Origin: Bacteroidota bacterium
GTDB taxonomy: Bacteria > Bacteroidota > Bacteroidia > Chitinophagales > Chitinophagaceae
Direction of reading: 5' to 3'
Assembly (NCBI GenBank): GCA_018266555.1
Contig: JAFEAF010000002.1
Span: 28,667 to 92,666 of the forward strand
Length of the DNA: 64,000 bases
The notes under the pieces are model-generated. The model ran no database searches. It saw only the letters and a program-made list of their open reading frames with translations, and was not told the origin of the DNA. This document shows, piece after piece, positions 1 to 8,509 of this stretch. A program made the translations under genes and the position numbers. Numbering within the stretch: position 1 is the first letter of the stretch; every line of letters starts with the position of its first letter.

Positions 1-1
1 T

Positions 2-766
2 GACTGGGTGTATGAGTTCAGCCGTAATTTTCGCAATGAAGGAATGGATCGAACTCACAATCCTGAATTCACCATCCTTGAATTCTATGTAGCATACAAA
101 GATTATTTATGGATGATGGAAATCACTGAACAACTTTTAGAAAAAGCAGCCATTGATGTTTCTGGTAGTACTGATATAGTGGTAGGAGATAAAACAATTT
201 CTTTTAAAGCTCCTTACAAACGCATCAGCATTTACGAATCAATCCGGGAACATACCGGTTTTGATGTCAGCAAGATGAATGAAGAACATCTTCGCTCTGC
301 CTGCAAACAAATGCATGTGGAAGTGGATAAAACAATGGGGAAAGGAAAATTGATAGATGCTCTTTTCGGTGCTATTTGCGAACATCATTATGTGCAACCA
401 ACTTTTATCATTGATTATCCTGTAGAAATGAGCCCGCTGACAAAAAAACACAGGAGTGAAAGAGGATTGGTGGAGCGTTTTGAATTAATAGTAAATGGAA
501 AAGAGATTGCCAATGCTTATAGTGAATTGAATGACCCGGTTGATCAGCGGGAGCGTTTTGAAGAGCAGGCAAAACTGATGGAGCGGGGTGATGATGAAGC
601 CATGTTTATTGATTACGATTTTCTGCGGGCTTTGGAATACGGTATGCCGCCTACTTCGGGTATCGGATTTGGTATTGATCGTATTTGCATGTTACTTACC
701 AACCAACCTTCAATACAGGATGTTCTTTTATTTCCGCAAATGAGGCCGGAGAAGATTCATGAATAA
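2..766 (+). CDS. lysS: Lysine--tRNA ligase, C-terminal part (5' truncated by window edge)
   Basis: Class II lysyl-tRNA synthetase, which charges tRNA-Lys in the cytoplasm. The reading frame is already open at base 2, so the gene begins outside the window; about 254 codons are seen. Visible class II signatures are motif 2 (FRNEGMDRTHNPEFT, at the start of the fragment) and motif 3 (GIGFGIDRICMLL, near the end), which together form the ATP site. The fragment ends with the usual LysS C-terminus (DVLLFPQMRPE). No terminator is obvious before the convergent methyltransferase gene. The family call is firm; only the N-terminal anticodon-binding domain is missing from view. Confidence 0.96.
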   Translation, partial: DWVYEFSRNFRNEGMDRTHNPEFTILEFYVAYKDYLWMMEITEQLLEKAAIDVSGSTDIVVGDKTISFKAPYKRISIYESIREHTGFDVSKMNEEHLRSACKQMHVEVDKTMGKGKLIDALFGAICEHHYVQPTFIIDYPVEMSPLTKKHRSERGLVERFELIVNGKEIANAYSELNDPVDQRERFEEQAKLMERGDDEAMFIDYDFLRALEYGMPPTSGIGFGIDRICMLLTNQPSIQDVLLFPQMRPEKIHE

Positions 767-804
767 ATTACATAGTGATATAGAAGTAATTTTTTTGAAA
801 AAAG

Positions 805-1521
805 TTAACGCTTCTCAAAAACAACAACGAGGTATTTATTACAAAACCCATCCTTCAATAAGGAAGAAAACCTGAGCAGTAATTTATTCGGATGTTTCAA
901 ATAATAAAGAAAAAGGTTGCGTCTCAATTCAGAAATTCTCCCTTTTCTTTTTCCAAACAAATTTATTGGATTATACTTCTGAATTTGTATAAAGGAGGAT
1001 ATTTCGGTCATACCATGATCGAGAAAAAGCTTTCTAAACTTTTTTTTTGAAAAATCCTGCAGATGATAGGGGTTGGCGTCCATAGACGGAGTGATCGGGG
1101 ATGAAGCAATAAAGCGGCCCCCAACGTCAAGTTGTGCAATACAATTTTTTACAAAGATTTCCGGGTTTTCAAGATGTTCAATTGTTTCCAGGCTGATGAT
1201 TGTATTCAATATACCCGGCGCATTAAAAGAAATGGCGTCCTGCTGAATGAACTGAATCAATGGGTGTGAATAATGGTTCTTAGCATATTCAATAGCTTCG
1301 CTATTATTGTCAACCCCAACTATTTTTTTAATGGAACCTGGGTACTTTGTTGCCAGCAAATAACTCCCATACCCCGAACCACAGGCAATGTCAGCAATCA
1401 TTTCTCCCGATAAATTCTGCCCTGCATACTGATATCTTTCCAGGTGAAGCTGCATTATTTTCTCTTCCCTTTTATCGCCTGAATCTTCGGGATAAATTCT
1501 TTCCAGGACAGGAGATGTCAT
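805..1521 (-). CDS. Class I SAM-dependent methyltransferase
   Basis: A 238-residue Rossmann-fold methyltransferase. Motif I is DIACGSGYGSYLLA around residues 43-56, followed by an acidic ribose-binding loop (VGVDNN, about 70) and the post-I segment ISLETIEHLENPEIF (about 108-122), a pattern common in Methyltransf_11/23 enzymes that modify sugars, lipids or quinones. It is the last gene of a leftward overlapping run; its start overlaps the stop of the DUF2304 gene by 4 nt (ATGA). The neighbours are glycosyltransferases, so a surface-glycan or glycolipid substrate is likely, but this is inference from context. The true substrate cannot be read from the sequence. Confidence 0.85.
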   Translation of the reverse strand: MTSPVLERIYPEDSGDKREEKIMQLHLERYQYAGQNLSGEMIADIACGSGYGSYLLATKYPGSIKKIVGVDNNSEAIEYAKNHYSHPLIQFIQQDAISFNAPGILNTIISLETIEHLENPEIFVKNCIAQLDVGGRFIASSPITPSMDANPYHLQDFSKKKFRKLFLDHGMTEISSFIQIQKYNPINLFGKRKGRISELRRNLFLYYLKHPNKLLLRFSSLLKDGFCNKYLVVVFEKR

Positions 1522-1853
1522 TGCGTGTTTTTATTTTGATCAGCCGAATCAATAGCATCTTTTCTGATAATCCCGGTAATGATTTGTTCCAGTTTCCTGA
1601 TTCGGGCATATAATTTTAAAATCACAAACCAAAAGATAATAATGCTGATATAGAAAACGAGATCTGCTCCCCGGCCTACTCCTAAATAATGAGCAATGCG
1701 GTTCGTAAGATCCGGTAAAATGACAAATAAAACTGCAGTCCCGAGCAGTAACAATAACAAGGCCAGGTCAAAAAGGCTGCTGCGTAGCCGTACAAAAAAA
1801 TATACAGCGATAAAGGCAATGCAGGTAATGAGTAAAATTTTAATTCCGCTCAT
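1518..1853 (-). CDS. DUF2304-like small membrane protein
   Basis: A 111-residue protein with three hydrophobic segments (about 3-20, 27-45, 66-84) and a short charged cytoplasmic tail. Size, topology and the position directly after a dolichyl-phosphate-mannose-synthase-like GT2 gene fit the DUF2304 family, whose members usually sit beside such glycosyltransferases. Start and stop overlap both neighbours by 4 nt, so it is translationally coupled in the glycan run. The role is unknown; a membrane partner of the GT2 enzyme is a reasonable inference. The family call rests on topology and context rather than on a catalytic motif. Confidence 0.7.
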   Translation of the reverse strand: MSGIKILLITCIAFIAVYFFVRLRSSLFDLALLLLLLGTAVLFVILPDLTNRIAHYLGVGRGADLVFYISIIIFWFVILKLYARIRKLEQIITGIIRKDAIDSADQNKNTQ

Positions 1854-2548
1854 TCAAAAAGTTTATGTAAAACTAAATCAAAAAATATTCGGATACTGTT
1901 GAAAACGGATTGCCCTTTTTTCATAGAATACCCGGTATATATAATCCGGGCAGGAACTTCTTTGTATTTTAGCCCGTTCTGCTTTATTAAAAAAAGAATC
2001 TCAGAAGCATGGGCCATCCCATTTTCTTTAATAGAAATTTTTTGGGCAGCACGTTGGCTCATGGCACGAAGTCCATTATGTGCATCCGTTAAATAAAGGC
2101 CGGTAAATAAAAAATTGATAAGCCGGGCTATTTTTAAAACAAGTTGTTTTATTAAAGACGCATTGTGTAATCCTTTTTCCAAAAACCTCGAGGCCAGCGT
2201 AACATCCGCATTTTCCCGGTATAAAGGTAAAAGCATGGCGGCAATATCATCAGCATCATGTTGCCCATCCGCATCAAAGGAAACAACATATTCCGCTCCT
2301 TGCTTCAAAGCATATTCTATACCCGTTTGCAATGCAGCTCCTTGTCCGAGATTCACTTTATGACGCAACAAAAATACACCAGGAAAATTTTTAAGTATTT
2401 CATGGGGCGAAATTGTTGAGCCATCATCCACAACGATAACACGATAGTCCCAAGGAAGTATTTTGTTGATCACTTCGGCTATAACAGCATTTTCATTGTA
2501 AAAAGGAATAACAATGAACACTGAGCTATTGACTATCGGGCCTGACAT
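1850..2548 (-). CDS. GT2 glycosyltransferase, polyprenyl-phosphate-sugar synthase type
   Basis: A GT-A fold family 2 glycosyltransferase that would transfer a sugar from a nucleotide donor to a polyprenyl phosphate. It has the N-terminal nucleotide-binding strand FIVIPFYNEN, the VVDDGS motif, and the metal-binding region VSFDADGQHD. No C-terminal transmembrane domain is present, so it resembles the short soluble DPMS/GtrB-like form. I use the ATG at 2548; a longer frame begins with TTG at 2587 but reaches deeper into the preceding gene. It overlaps the upstream membrane glycosyltransferase by 23 nt and the DUF2304 gene by 4 nt. Together these three look like a lipid-linked sugar donor system plus its user. 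Confidence 0.86.
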   Translation of the reverse strand: MSGPIVNSSVFIVIPFYNENAVIAEVINKILPWDYRVIVVDDGSTISPHEILKNFPGVFLLRHKVNLGQGAALQTGIEYALKQGAEYVVSFDADGQHDADDIAAMLLPLYRENADVTLASRFLEKGLHNASLIKQLVLKIARLINFLFTGLYLTDAHNGLRAMSQRAAQKISIKENGMAHASEILFLIKQNGLKYKEVPARIIYTGYSMKKGQSVFNSIRIFFDLVLHKLFE

Positions 2549-4157
2549 CTGTGGTATAGTAGTAATTATTTTTAAATTCACCGACAAGATTCCATTTATA
2601 TGAACTCACATGATCAACCGGCGTACTTTGAACTAAAATAAAAATAGTTTCTTTTCCTGCATGAAACGAAATATTATTTTGAACCGGAAGATCATACACC
2701 CCGGGAATATTATATTTCAGAGATGCCTCATTATTTAAAAATGGGTTTTGCGATGCGATTACAAAATTTTTACCGGGATTTTCTTCCAATGTCTTTTTGA
2801 TTAAAGAATCAGTATAGTTCATCAGCTCAATTCTTTCTTTGGTGTCCGGTGAATAAAAATTTGTACCGGCAGATTTCAAAACGAAATAGACCCCGTGAAT
2901 AGTGCTAAGAATAAGTATTGCAAAACAACCGTAAACAAACAGTTTCCTTCCGTTTCTTAATGAGTTTTTGAAATAAAATAAAACAATAAATAACAGTTGC
3001 TGCAGAAAAAAAGTGGCAAAGGCAAAATACCGCCCTTCCTGAACAAAACTCCAATCCACGGTAGTCAGCTTATTGGTAAGAGATAAAACAGCTAACAACA
3101 GTACAATTGAAATCGTTGTCAAAGCGCCAATGGCAATATAATGGTCGCATAAATTCCATTTCATTATTTTCTTTTTTGAAATCCATTTACTCAACCAAAA
3201 AAGTAAAACAAACAAAAAGAGAAAATGAGCTCCGATCAGCAGGTCATAAACTTCGGAAAAATGCAGACCGGTGATCCTCTCCAATTGAACCCCCACTAAA
3301 TTGGTATTGAAAATTGCAGAAAAGCTAAATGGAAATAACCGTAAAAGATATTCGGGATAAAATCCTCTTTCTGTTGCCGTAATGTACGTGGATGCACCTG
3401 AATATGATTTCTGGATTATTAAAAATGCTGACATAAGAATTGCCAATAATACAAAAACAATGAATCCCTTTTTCGTCAAAAGTTTATCTTTTTCAAAATA
3501 GCCGATAAGTATAAGATATGCCGGAACTACAAAAGCGATGGGAATAAACATAAAGCGGGTAAATCCCGTAAGAAAAAGAAGAAATGAAAGAACAAACAAA
3601 CCAGGGAGTTTTAATTCCTGAGCTTTTATAATAGGGAAAAGAGACGTAAACGCTGCAATGAATATGGTAAGAGTTAAAAAGTCTGAACTGGACGCTGTGC
3701 AAAATTCAAAAATAAAAAAGCCGGACACTATTGTATATAAGTTCAGCCATACCCGGGAAATATTTAAATTTTGCAACAGCCTGCGTGAATAATAAATGAA
3801 TAGTATTGCTGTGGAAACATCCAATAATAAGGTAGCCAGGAAAAAATTGCTTTTACATATCAAAAGAAGCGGCATTAAGAAGAAAGAATACCCGGGTGGC
3901 CATTTTACAAGTGGGGTATAATGTTGCTGTGACAAATCATTAATATATGCCTGATAAATTGAAAGCCCATTCCCATCTAAAAAATTCCGGGCTGCTTGGA
4001 TTTGAAAAGCTTTGTCGCCATCAGGTAATGCAAAATGAATCTGTATAAACGCTCTTGCAACAATAGCCGCTACCACAACGATAACAGAGCCGGTGCGCCC
4101 GGAAAAAATATTTTCCATAGTACTCCCCGTCATCGTTGGCGTTGATTTATTAAGCAT
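2526..4157 (-). CDS. Polytopic membrane glycosyltransferase (GT39/PMT-like, GT-C fold)
   Basis: A 543-residue protein with about 11-12 hydrophobic helices and a periplasmic C-terminal soluble tail. The first extracytoplasmic loop carries acidic residues (LPDGDKAFQ, about 50) and a KWPPGYSFF segment, the layout of GT-C enzymes that use polyprenyl-phosphate sugars as donors. It heads the leftward overlapping run with a GT2 polyprenyl-phosphate-sugar synthase, a DUF2304 protein and a methyltransferase, consistent with decoration of a surface glycan or membrane-anchored acceptor. The upstream SDR gene ends 24 bp away and could be co-transcribed. The acceptor is unknown. Confidence 0.75.
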   Translation of the reverse strand: MLNKSTPTMTGSTMENIFSGRTGSVIVVVAAIVARAFIQIHFALPDGDKAFQIQAARNFLDGNGLSIYQAYINDLSQQHYTPLVKWPPGYSFFLMPLLLICKSNFFLATLLLDVSTAILFIYYSRRLLQNLNISRVWLNLYTIVSGFFIFEFCTASSSDFLTLTIFIAAFTSLFPIIKAQELKLPGLFVLSFLLFLTGFTRFMFIPIAFVVPAYLILIGYFEKDKLLTKKGFIVFVLLAILMSAFLIIQKSYSGASTYITATERGFYPEYLLRLFPFSFSAIFNTNLVGVQLERITGLHFSEVYDLLIGAHFLFLFVLLFWLSKWISKKKIMKWNLCDHYIAIGALTTISIVLLLAVLSLTNKLTTVDWSFVQEGRYFAFATFFLQQLLFIVLFYFKNSLRNGRKLFVYGCFAILILSTIHGVYFVLKSAGTNFYSPDTKERIELMNYTDSLIKKTLEENPGKNFVIASQNPFLNNEASLKYNIPGVYDLPVQNNISFHAGKETIFILVQSTPVDHVSSYKWNLVGEFKNNYYYTTDVRPDSQ

Positions 4158-4181
4158 TTCTAGTTTGACGCTGCGAATAAT

Positions 4182-5003
4182 TTATCCAACAAAAAGGTCT
4201 GTGTATAATTCCGCTCCGGGTACAACAGAATATTTACTTAAATCAGTAATTCCTTCTGCAGCAAAAACTTCTTCATCAATAAAACAATGACCACTGCATG
4301 ATGAGGGTGATTTGCTGAAAATATAATATGCTGCATCAGCGAGAATTTCAGGAGTGCGGCTCATGTTAGCCAGGGCTTCTCCTCCCAATAAATTTCTGAC
4401 CGCAGCCGTATCAATCGTTGTTTTGGGCCACAATGCGTTGGATGCGATGTGATATTTTCTCAACTCTTCTGCCCATCCCATGGCCATCATGCTCATGTTA
4501 TATTTTGTCAGTGTGTATGCTAAATGTTTTGCAAACCATTTTGGAGACATGTTCACAGGAGGAGATAAGGTGAGTATATGTGCATGAGAAGATTTTTTCA
4601 AATGCGGGATGCAGGCTTTTGTTACAAAAAAAGTTCCCCGCACATTAATATCGTACATCAGGTCAAATCGTTTTGGTTCCGTTTGCTCAGTTGGAGTAAG
4701 AGAAATTGCAGATGCGTTGTTCACTAATATATCAATGCCAGCAAATTTTTCTATCGTTTTATCCACTGCTTGTTGAACCTGGTCTTCAAAACGGATATCG
4801 CATTGGATAGCTAAAGCTTTTCCACCGGCTTTTTCCATTTCTACAGCAGCAGAAAAAATAGTGCCTCCTAATTTCGGATTTTCTACTGCCGATTTGGCAG
4901 CAATTACAATGTTAGCCCCTTCCCTCGCTAATTTTAACCCAATTGCTTTTCCAATACCCCGGCTGGCGCCGGTAATGAAAACGGTTTTATTTAAAAATGT
5001 CAT
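4182..5003 (-). CDS. SDR family oxidoreductase (HSDL2-like)
   Basis: Short-chain dehydrogenase/reductase of 273 residues, NAD(P)-dependent. It shows TGASRGIGKAIG near the N-terminus for the dinucleotide, an NNAS motif around residue 89, and a catalytic YTLTK (YxxxK). The long insertion NPKLGGTIFSAAVEMEKAGG and the C-terminal pattern match the hydroxysteroid-dehydrogenase-like-2 group, often linked to fatty-acid or sterol-like substrates. I choose the ATG at 5003; the longer frame starts at TTG 5033 and would add ten residues before the Rossmann strand. Substrate not determinable. Confidence 0.88.
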   Translation of the reverse strand: MTFLNKTVFITGASRGIGKAIGLKLAREGANIVIAAKSAVENPKLGGTIFSAAVEMEKAGGKALAIQCDIRFEDQVQQAVDKTIEKFAGIDILVNNASAISLTPTEQTEPKRFDLMYDINVRGTFFVTKACIPHLKKSSHAHILTLSPPVNMSPKWFAKHLAYTLTKYNMSMMAMGWAEELRKYHIASNALWPKTTIDTAAVRNLLGGEALANMSRTPEILADAAYYIFSKSPSSCSGHCFIDEEVFAAEGITDLSKYSVVPGAELYTDLFVG

Positions 5004-5119
5004 ATAAAACAGATTATAGGATGAAGATAGCAAAACTGCCCGTTCTTATACGACTGCTTTTTCGTATGATTACGACGTATTGGGTGATTTTATGCAATTA
5101 ATAATCGGGCATATTTGCT

Positions 5120-5419
5120 CTATGGTGAAAGGAATGTGAAAATTATTTTTGATCCTAAGTTGATTGGTAAGGAACCATGTGAAGTCCAATTCCGAAAAGC
5201 CAAAAAAATTCCAAATCCTGAAAAACCAACTGTAAAATCCATATCAATCAACTTTCTTTTTTTGTTTATGAACAGCAATAAAAGAGAACCTTGAAAAACC
5301 CAGTGTCCCGTTACAATCCAAATATCCCCCGGCCGGAACTGTCCGGCGGCGAATGAAAAATCACCTTGAGCCGAATAGTCCTGATAACCTGAAAAACGCC
5401 AAAGGTTAAGACTTCGATC
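5120..5419 (-). pseudogene. Coding-like open frame without a start codon; possible 5'-truncated membrane-protein gene
   Basis: The gap between the SDR and aldo/keto reductase genes contains a 99-codon stop-to-stop frame on the minus strand. It reads as plausible protein, with a polar stretch (GDFSFAAGQFRPGDIWIVTG), a hydrophobic segment (VFQGSLLLLFI), a basic turn (NKKRK) and a second hydrophobic stretch (DFTVGFSGFGIFLAF). The first ATG lies about 60 codons in. The 5' side stops abruptly next to a perfect hairpin. This looks like a gene that lost its front end, but chance openness is possible. I do not recognise the family. Confidence 0.35.
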
Positions 5420-5430
5420 TCAAAGTATTG

Positions 5431-5459
5431 AAACAGTCTTGTGCATAGCAAGACTGTTT
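5431..5459. terminator. Perfect 11-bp hairpin just downstream of the aldo/keto reductase gene
   Basis: AAACAGTCTTG and its exact complement CAAGACTGTTT flank a 7-nt loop. The hairpin starts 6 nt past the stop of the leftward aldo/keto reductase gene, the right place for a terminator. On the minus strand no U-tract follows, whereas a short TTTT lies on the plus-strand side, so intrinsic termination is uncertain. It also marks the edge of the truncated frame at 5120-5419. Confidence 0.5.
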
Positions 5460-5464
5460 CGCTT

Positions 5465-6454
5465 TTAATAATCCGGTAGTTTAGGTTTTGTCAGAACGAT
5501 CTCCTCAATTTGCTGCATAATATCTTCCGTTAGTGTTTCTTGTGCTTCTAACGCTCCAAGGTTTTCTAACAATTGTTCTTTTCTGGTAGCACCTAAAATG
5601 GCTGTAGTAACATTGGGGTTCTTAATACACCATGCAATACTTAATTGGGGCATGGTAATTTCAAGATTTTTTGCAAGTTTATCCAGTCGTTTTACTTTAT
5701 CTAAAAAATCATTTTTCAGCCATTGGTCTTTCAGCCAGTCAAATCCGGCTAATGCAAATCGGCTGCCATCCGGAATGCCTTGTAAATATTTTCCACTCAA
5801 TAAACCGCTGGCCAGTGGACTCCAAATCGTGGTACCCATTCCTACGGTGCGGAAAATCATCAGGAATTCATTTTCCAGTTTATTTCGCTCAAATAAATTG
5901 TATTGAGGTTGCTCCATTGAAGGGCCGATTAAATTATATTGATGAGCAACTCTGTGTGCTTCCATAATTTCCACCCCGCTCCATTCGCTGGTGCCCCAAT
6001 ATAAAATTTTCCCTTGCTGAATCAGTGTATTCATCGTCCACACCACTTCTTCTATCGGAGCATTTTTATCGGGGCGATGACAGAAATAAAGATCGAGATA
6101 TTCCGATTGTAATCTTTGTAATGCTTCATGACAGGCTTCAACAATATGCTTTCTGCTCAATCCGGTTTGATTGGGCTTGTTTTGTTTCCCCCGCCAACCC
6201 CAGAATACTTTACTACTGATCACATACGAGGTACGGTCCCAGTTTTTCTTTTTTAAAACACGGCCCATCATCTTCTCGCTTTCACCCAGCGCATATACTT
6301 CTGCATTGTCAAAAAAATTAATGCCCTTGTCATAAGCAATACCCATGAGCTCATCTGCCACCCCATCATCAATCTGCTTATGAAAACTAACCCAACTTCC
6401 AAACGAAAGAACACTGAGTTGCAATCCGGCTTTACCCATACGGCGATATTCCAT
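5465..6454 (-). CDS. Aldo/keto reductase, Kv-beta/YghZ-like
   Basis: A 329-residue NADPH-dependent aldo/keto reductase with a TIM-barrel fold. Catalytic tetrad residues are recognisable: Asp and Tyr in FFDNAEVYALGESE (about 47-60), Lys in SSKVFWGW (about 80) and His in YFCHRPD (about 125). The C-terminal cofactor region (AILGATRKEQLLENL) is typical. WGTSEWSG and MEQPQYNLFER mark the potassium-channel beta-subunit/YghZ subgroup, which reduces aldehydes including methylglyoxal. It stands alone on the minus strand with a hairpin just after the stop. An aldehyde-detoxifying role is likely; no ion channel gene is nearby. Confidence 0.9.
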   Translation of the reverse strand: MEYRRMGKAGLQLSVLSFGSWVSFHKQIDDGVADELMGIAYDKGINFFDNAEVYALGESEKMMGRVLKKKNWDRTSYVISSKVFWGWRGKQNKPNQTGLSRKHIVEACHEALQRLQSEYLDLYFCHRPDKNAPIEEVVWTMNTLIQQGKILYWGTSEWSGVEIMEAHRVAHQYNLIGPSMEQPQYNLFERNKLENEFLMIFRTVGMGTTIWSPLASGLLSGKYLQGIPDGSRFALAGFDWLKDQWLKNDFLDKVKRLDKLAKNLEITMPQLSIAWCIKNPNVTTAILGATRKEQLLENLGALEAQETLTEDIMQQIEEIVLTKPKLPDY

Positions 6455-6525
6455 AAACCTCTTTTTAACTTGAAATATAAGAATGAAACAGCGAACAGGG
6501 AAAATAGTTTAAGTACTTCCTGAAT

Positions 6526-7104
6526 TTATTGTTGATGCAGGGAATCAGAAACCAGTACAGTCCCTGTGGGTTCTTTGAAAATAACACTGCTCAAATCCTG
6601 AGTGGCTTGCATGCCTTTGCCCCCGGTAATTTGTTTGTCTTTTGTGTGATATTGAGCAATACTGTCCGTATAAAACATTCTCTTATTCTGATCCCACCAA
6701 AGTTCCGGGCTGGTCAATGTATCGCCTTTTACATTGATGACTACAACACTGTCCTTCAAATGGGCTTTGTTGAGTGATTCAAAGTATTTTCCGTACCGGG
6801 CATCCAACCGTGTTTCTATTTGTTTGCTGCTGTCATAAAAATCTATATGCAGGGATTTAGGAAATTCCAGATATACAGTATCGGTCAAAACCCTTAGCAT
6901 GTAAGGGGCAGTCAATTTTGCCTTCATCAATCCATGATCGCTCAGGTAGCTTACAATATCAGTAGCCTCTTCTGTCATGGTTTTATCCCTGCTCCAGTCA
7001 TTAATTTTTTTAGTGTCATTTTCACAGCCCATAATGAAAAAGCAGCCGGTAAATGTGGCTGCTGCGAAAAAGTTATTTATCCTGAAAAAAAAATTTTTAG
7101 TCAT
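6526..7104 (-). CDS. lptC: LPS export ABC transporter periplasmic protein LptC
   Basis: LptC is the inner-membrane-anchored bridge that passes lipopolysaccharide from LptBFG to LptA. The protein has about 192 residues, an N-terminal hydrophobic segment with a lipobox-like end (FTGCFFIMGCEND), then a beta-rich region with family-typical text such as LTAPYMLRVLTDT, LDARYGKYFES and PELWWDQNKRMFYTD. I start at ATG 7104; the longer frame opens with GTG 7131. The start overlaps the stop of the upstream outer-membrane protein gene, so the two are coupled. The coaX / OMP / lptC order suggests one operon. Confidence 0.85.
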   Translation of the reverse strand: MTKNFFFRINNFFAAATFTGCFFIMGCENDTKKINDWSRDKTMTEEATDIVSYLSDHGLMKAKLTAPYMLRVLTDTVYLEFPKSLHIDFYDSSKQIETRLDARYGKYFESLNKAHLKDSVVVINVKGDTLTSPELWWDQNKRMFYTDSIAQYHTKDKQITGGKGMQATQDLSSVIFKEPTGTVLVSDSLHQQ

Positions 7105-8509
7105 ACTTACGCTTAATAAACCATAAATCACTCAATGCAAATCCAACCGATAGCCTGAATAAGTTTTCTTTAAGTAAATTACTGTTATTCCCTCTTTTAA
7201 TATATTCTGCGGTCACATTGATCATGGTAGTTTGGTTCGGATTCTGCCGGGTATAGGCAAGGGGCAGCCCCACACCTAAGGATATTCCATACTGCTGTAA
7301 ATTATTATTTATTTTCAGGTAATCGGGGCCGATAAAAAATCCGGCACGGTAAGAAACATAATTCCAATATCCTTTTTTGGTTGAAGAAAGTGCCGGCCAC
7401 AGCTGCCCGCCCAATCTCAGCTCCCATTTATTATGAACCGAGTCGGGTTCGTTGTAATACCTGTAATTGCTCCACTGTGTTTGCACCAGGTCCGCACCAA
7501 ATTGCCAGCCTCTATTTTTTCCATCTGATGGTTTTTCTAAAGTGAATCCAACACCATAAGAGGCCGGGTAAATAATTTTTCCTTTGCTATTATTTTGTTC
7601 GTAAACACTGTCCAGTCGAATATCGCCAAAAGATGGATCTCTCACAAAGGTTTCCCGGATGATGTCCTGGGAAGCATTCAGTTTTTGGCCCCAGTTTCCA
7701 TAAGCTCCTAGGGTAAGTTTTATATTCCTGTTTATTTGCGTATAATATTGTACCCCTGCATTGAAATAAATATTTCCGAAAGATGCTTTTGTTTCATGAT
7801 TGGATTGCTGATATGTCACTGAATCATTCAAAAAAGTTCTTTTAGTTGAATAATCCTTATTACCAAACAGGTATCCTGCATTAAAACCTATACTGAAATT
7901 TTTGAAAATTTTATAACCAGCTCCAAGGGAGGCAAGATAAGTACCTCCGTTACCATTGTATTCTGTCAAAGCGCTGTCAATAGGTTGTTGTGTATTGGGG
8001 TCATACAACATTCCAATTTGGTTGATCTTATAACTGATCCGGGTAATGGGTCGCAAACCAAAACTTAATCCTAATTTTTCCCCGACAGGAAGCCCCACCT
8101 GCAAATAAGAAAACAATGCATTTTTTGCTACAAATTTATCCGGAATGTTATTTTCACTCAGGGTGCGGTTCTCAAGATTTACTCCAATATCCAATAAGGC
8201 TCTGCCCCAGGAAAGTTTCCTGGATTTTTCTTCTTTTTTGGATTGAAATAAAGCATAAGATGCCGGGTTGTTGAAATTAATAGAAAGAGGATCGGAATAT
8301 CCCGCCGCTATACCTCCCATGGCCCTGCTACCAACATTGGTTGAAGGAACTATATCACCAAGGCCATAACGGGAATAGGGAGAATTATCCTGTGCCCACC
8401 CGCTTTGCGGATGAATCATTAAATAGACAAATAAAAAAACAAGAAGCATTTTACAGTCAAAGAAAAGCATCTTGGTTCTGTCAAAGATTGTTGACTTCAC
8501 TAATTGCAT
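7097..8509 (-). CDS. Outer membrane beta-barrel protein (FadL/OmpP1-like)
   Basis: A 470-residue exported protein with a hydrophobic signal (MLLVFLFVYLMIH) cleaved near QSGWAQ, then the mature start DNSPYSRYGLGD and many alternating aromatic strands ending in SLWF-like barrel text, as in Bacteroidota FadL/OmpP1-type barrels. RAMGGIAAGYSDPLSINFNNPASYA is the typical N-terminal hatch region (quoted in parts: RAMGGIAAG, SINFNNPAS). ATG 8509 overlaps coaX by 29 nt; ATG 8470, just after the coaX stop, gives a cleaner signal peptide and may be the real start. It lies between coaX and lptC, hinting at a link to envelope lipid traffic. The transported substrate is unknown. Confidence 0.75.
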   Translation of the reverse strand: MQLVKSTIFDRTKMLFFDCKMLLVFLFVYLMIHPQSGWAQDNSPYSRYGLGDIVPSTNVGSRAMGGIAAGYSDPLSINFNNPASYALFQSKKEEKSRKLSWGRALLDIGVNLENRTLSENNIPDKFVAKNALFSYLQVGLPVGEKLGLSFGLRPITRISYKINQIGMLYDPNTQQPIDSALTEYNGNGGTYLASLGAGYKIFKNFSIGFNAGYLFGNKDYSTKRTFLNDSVTYQQSNHETKASFGNIYFNAGVQYYTQINRNIKLTLGAYGNWGQKLNASQDIIRETFVRDPSFGDIRLDSVYEQNNSKGKIIYPASYGVGFTLEKPSDGKNRGWQFGADLVQTQWSNYRYYNEPDSVHNKWELRLGGQLWPALSSTKKGYWNYVSYRAGFFIGPDYLKINNNLQQYGISLGVGLPLAYTRQNPNQTTMINVTAEYIKRGNNSNLLKENLFRLSVGFALSDLWFIKRKYD

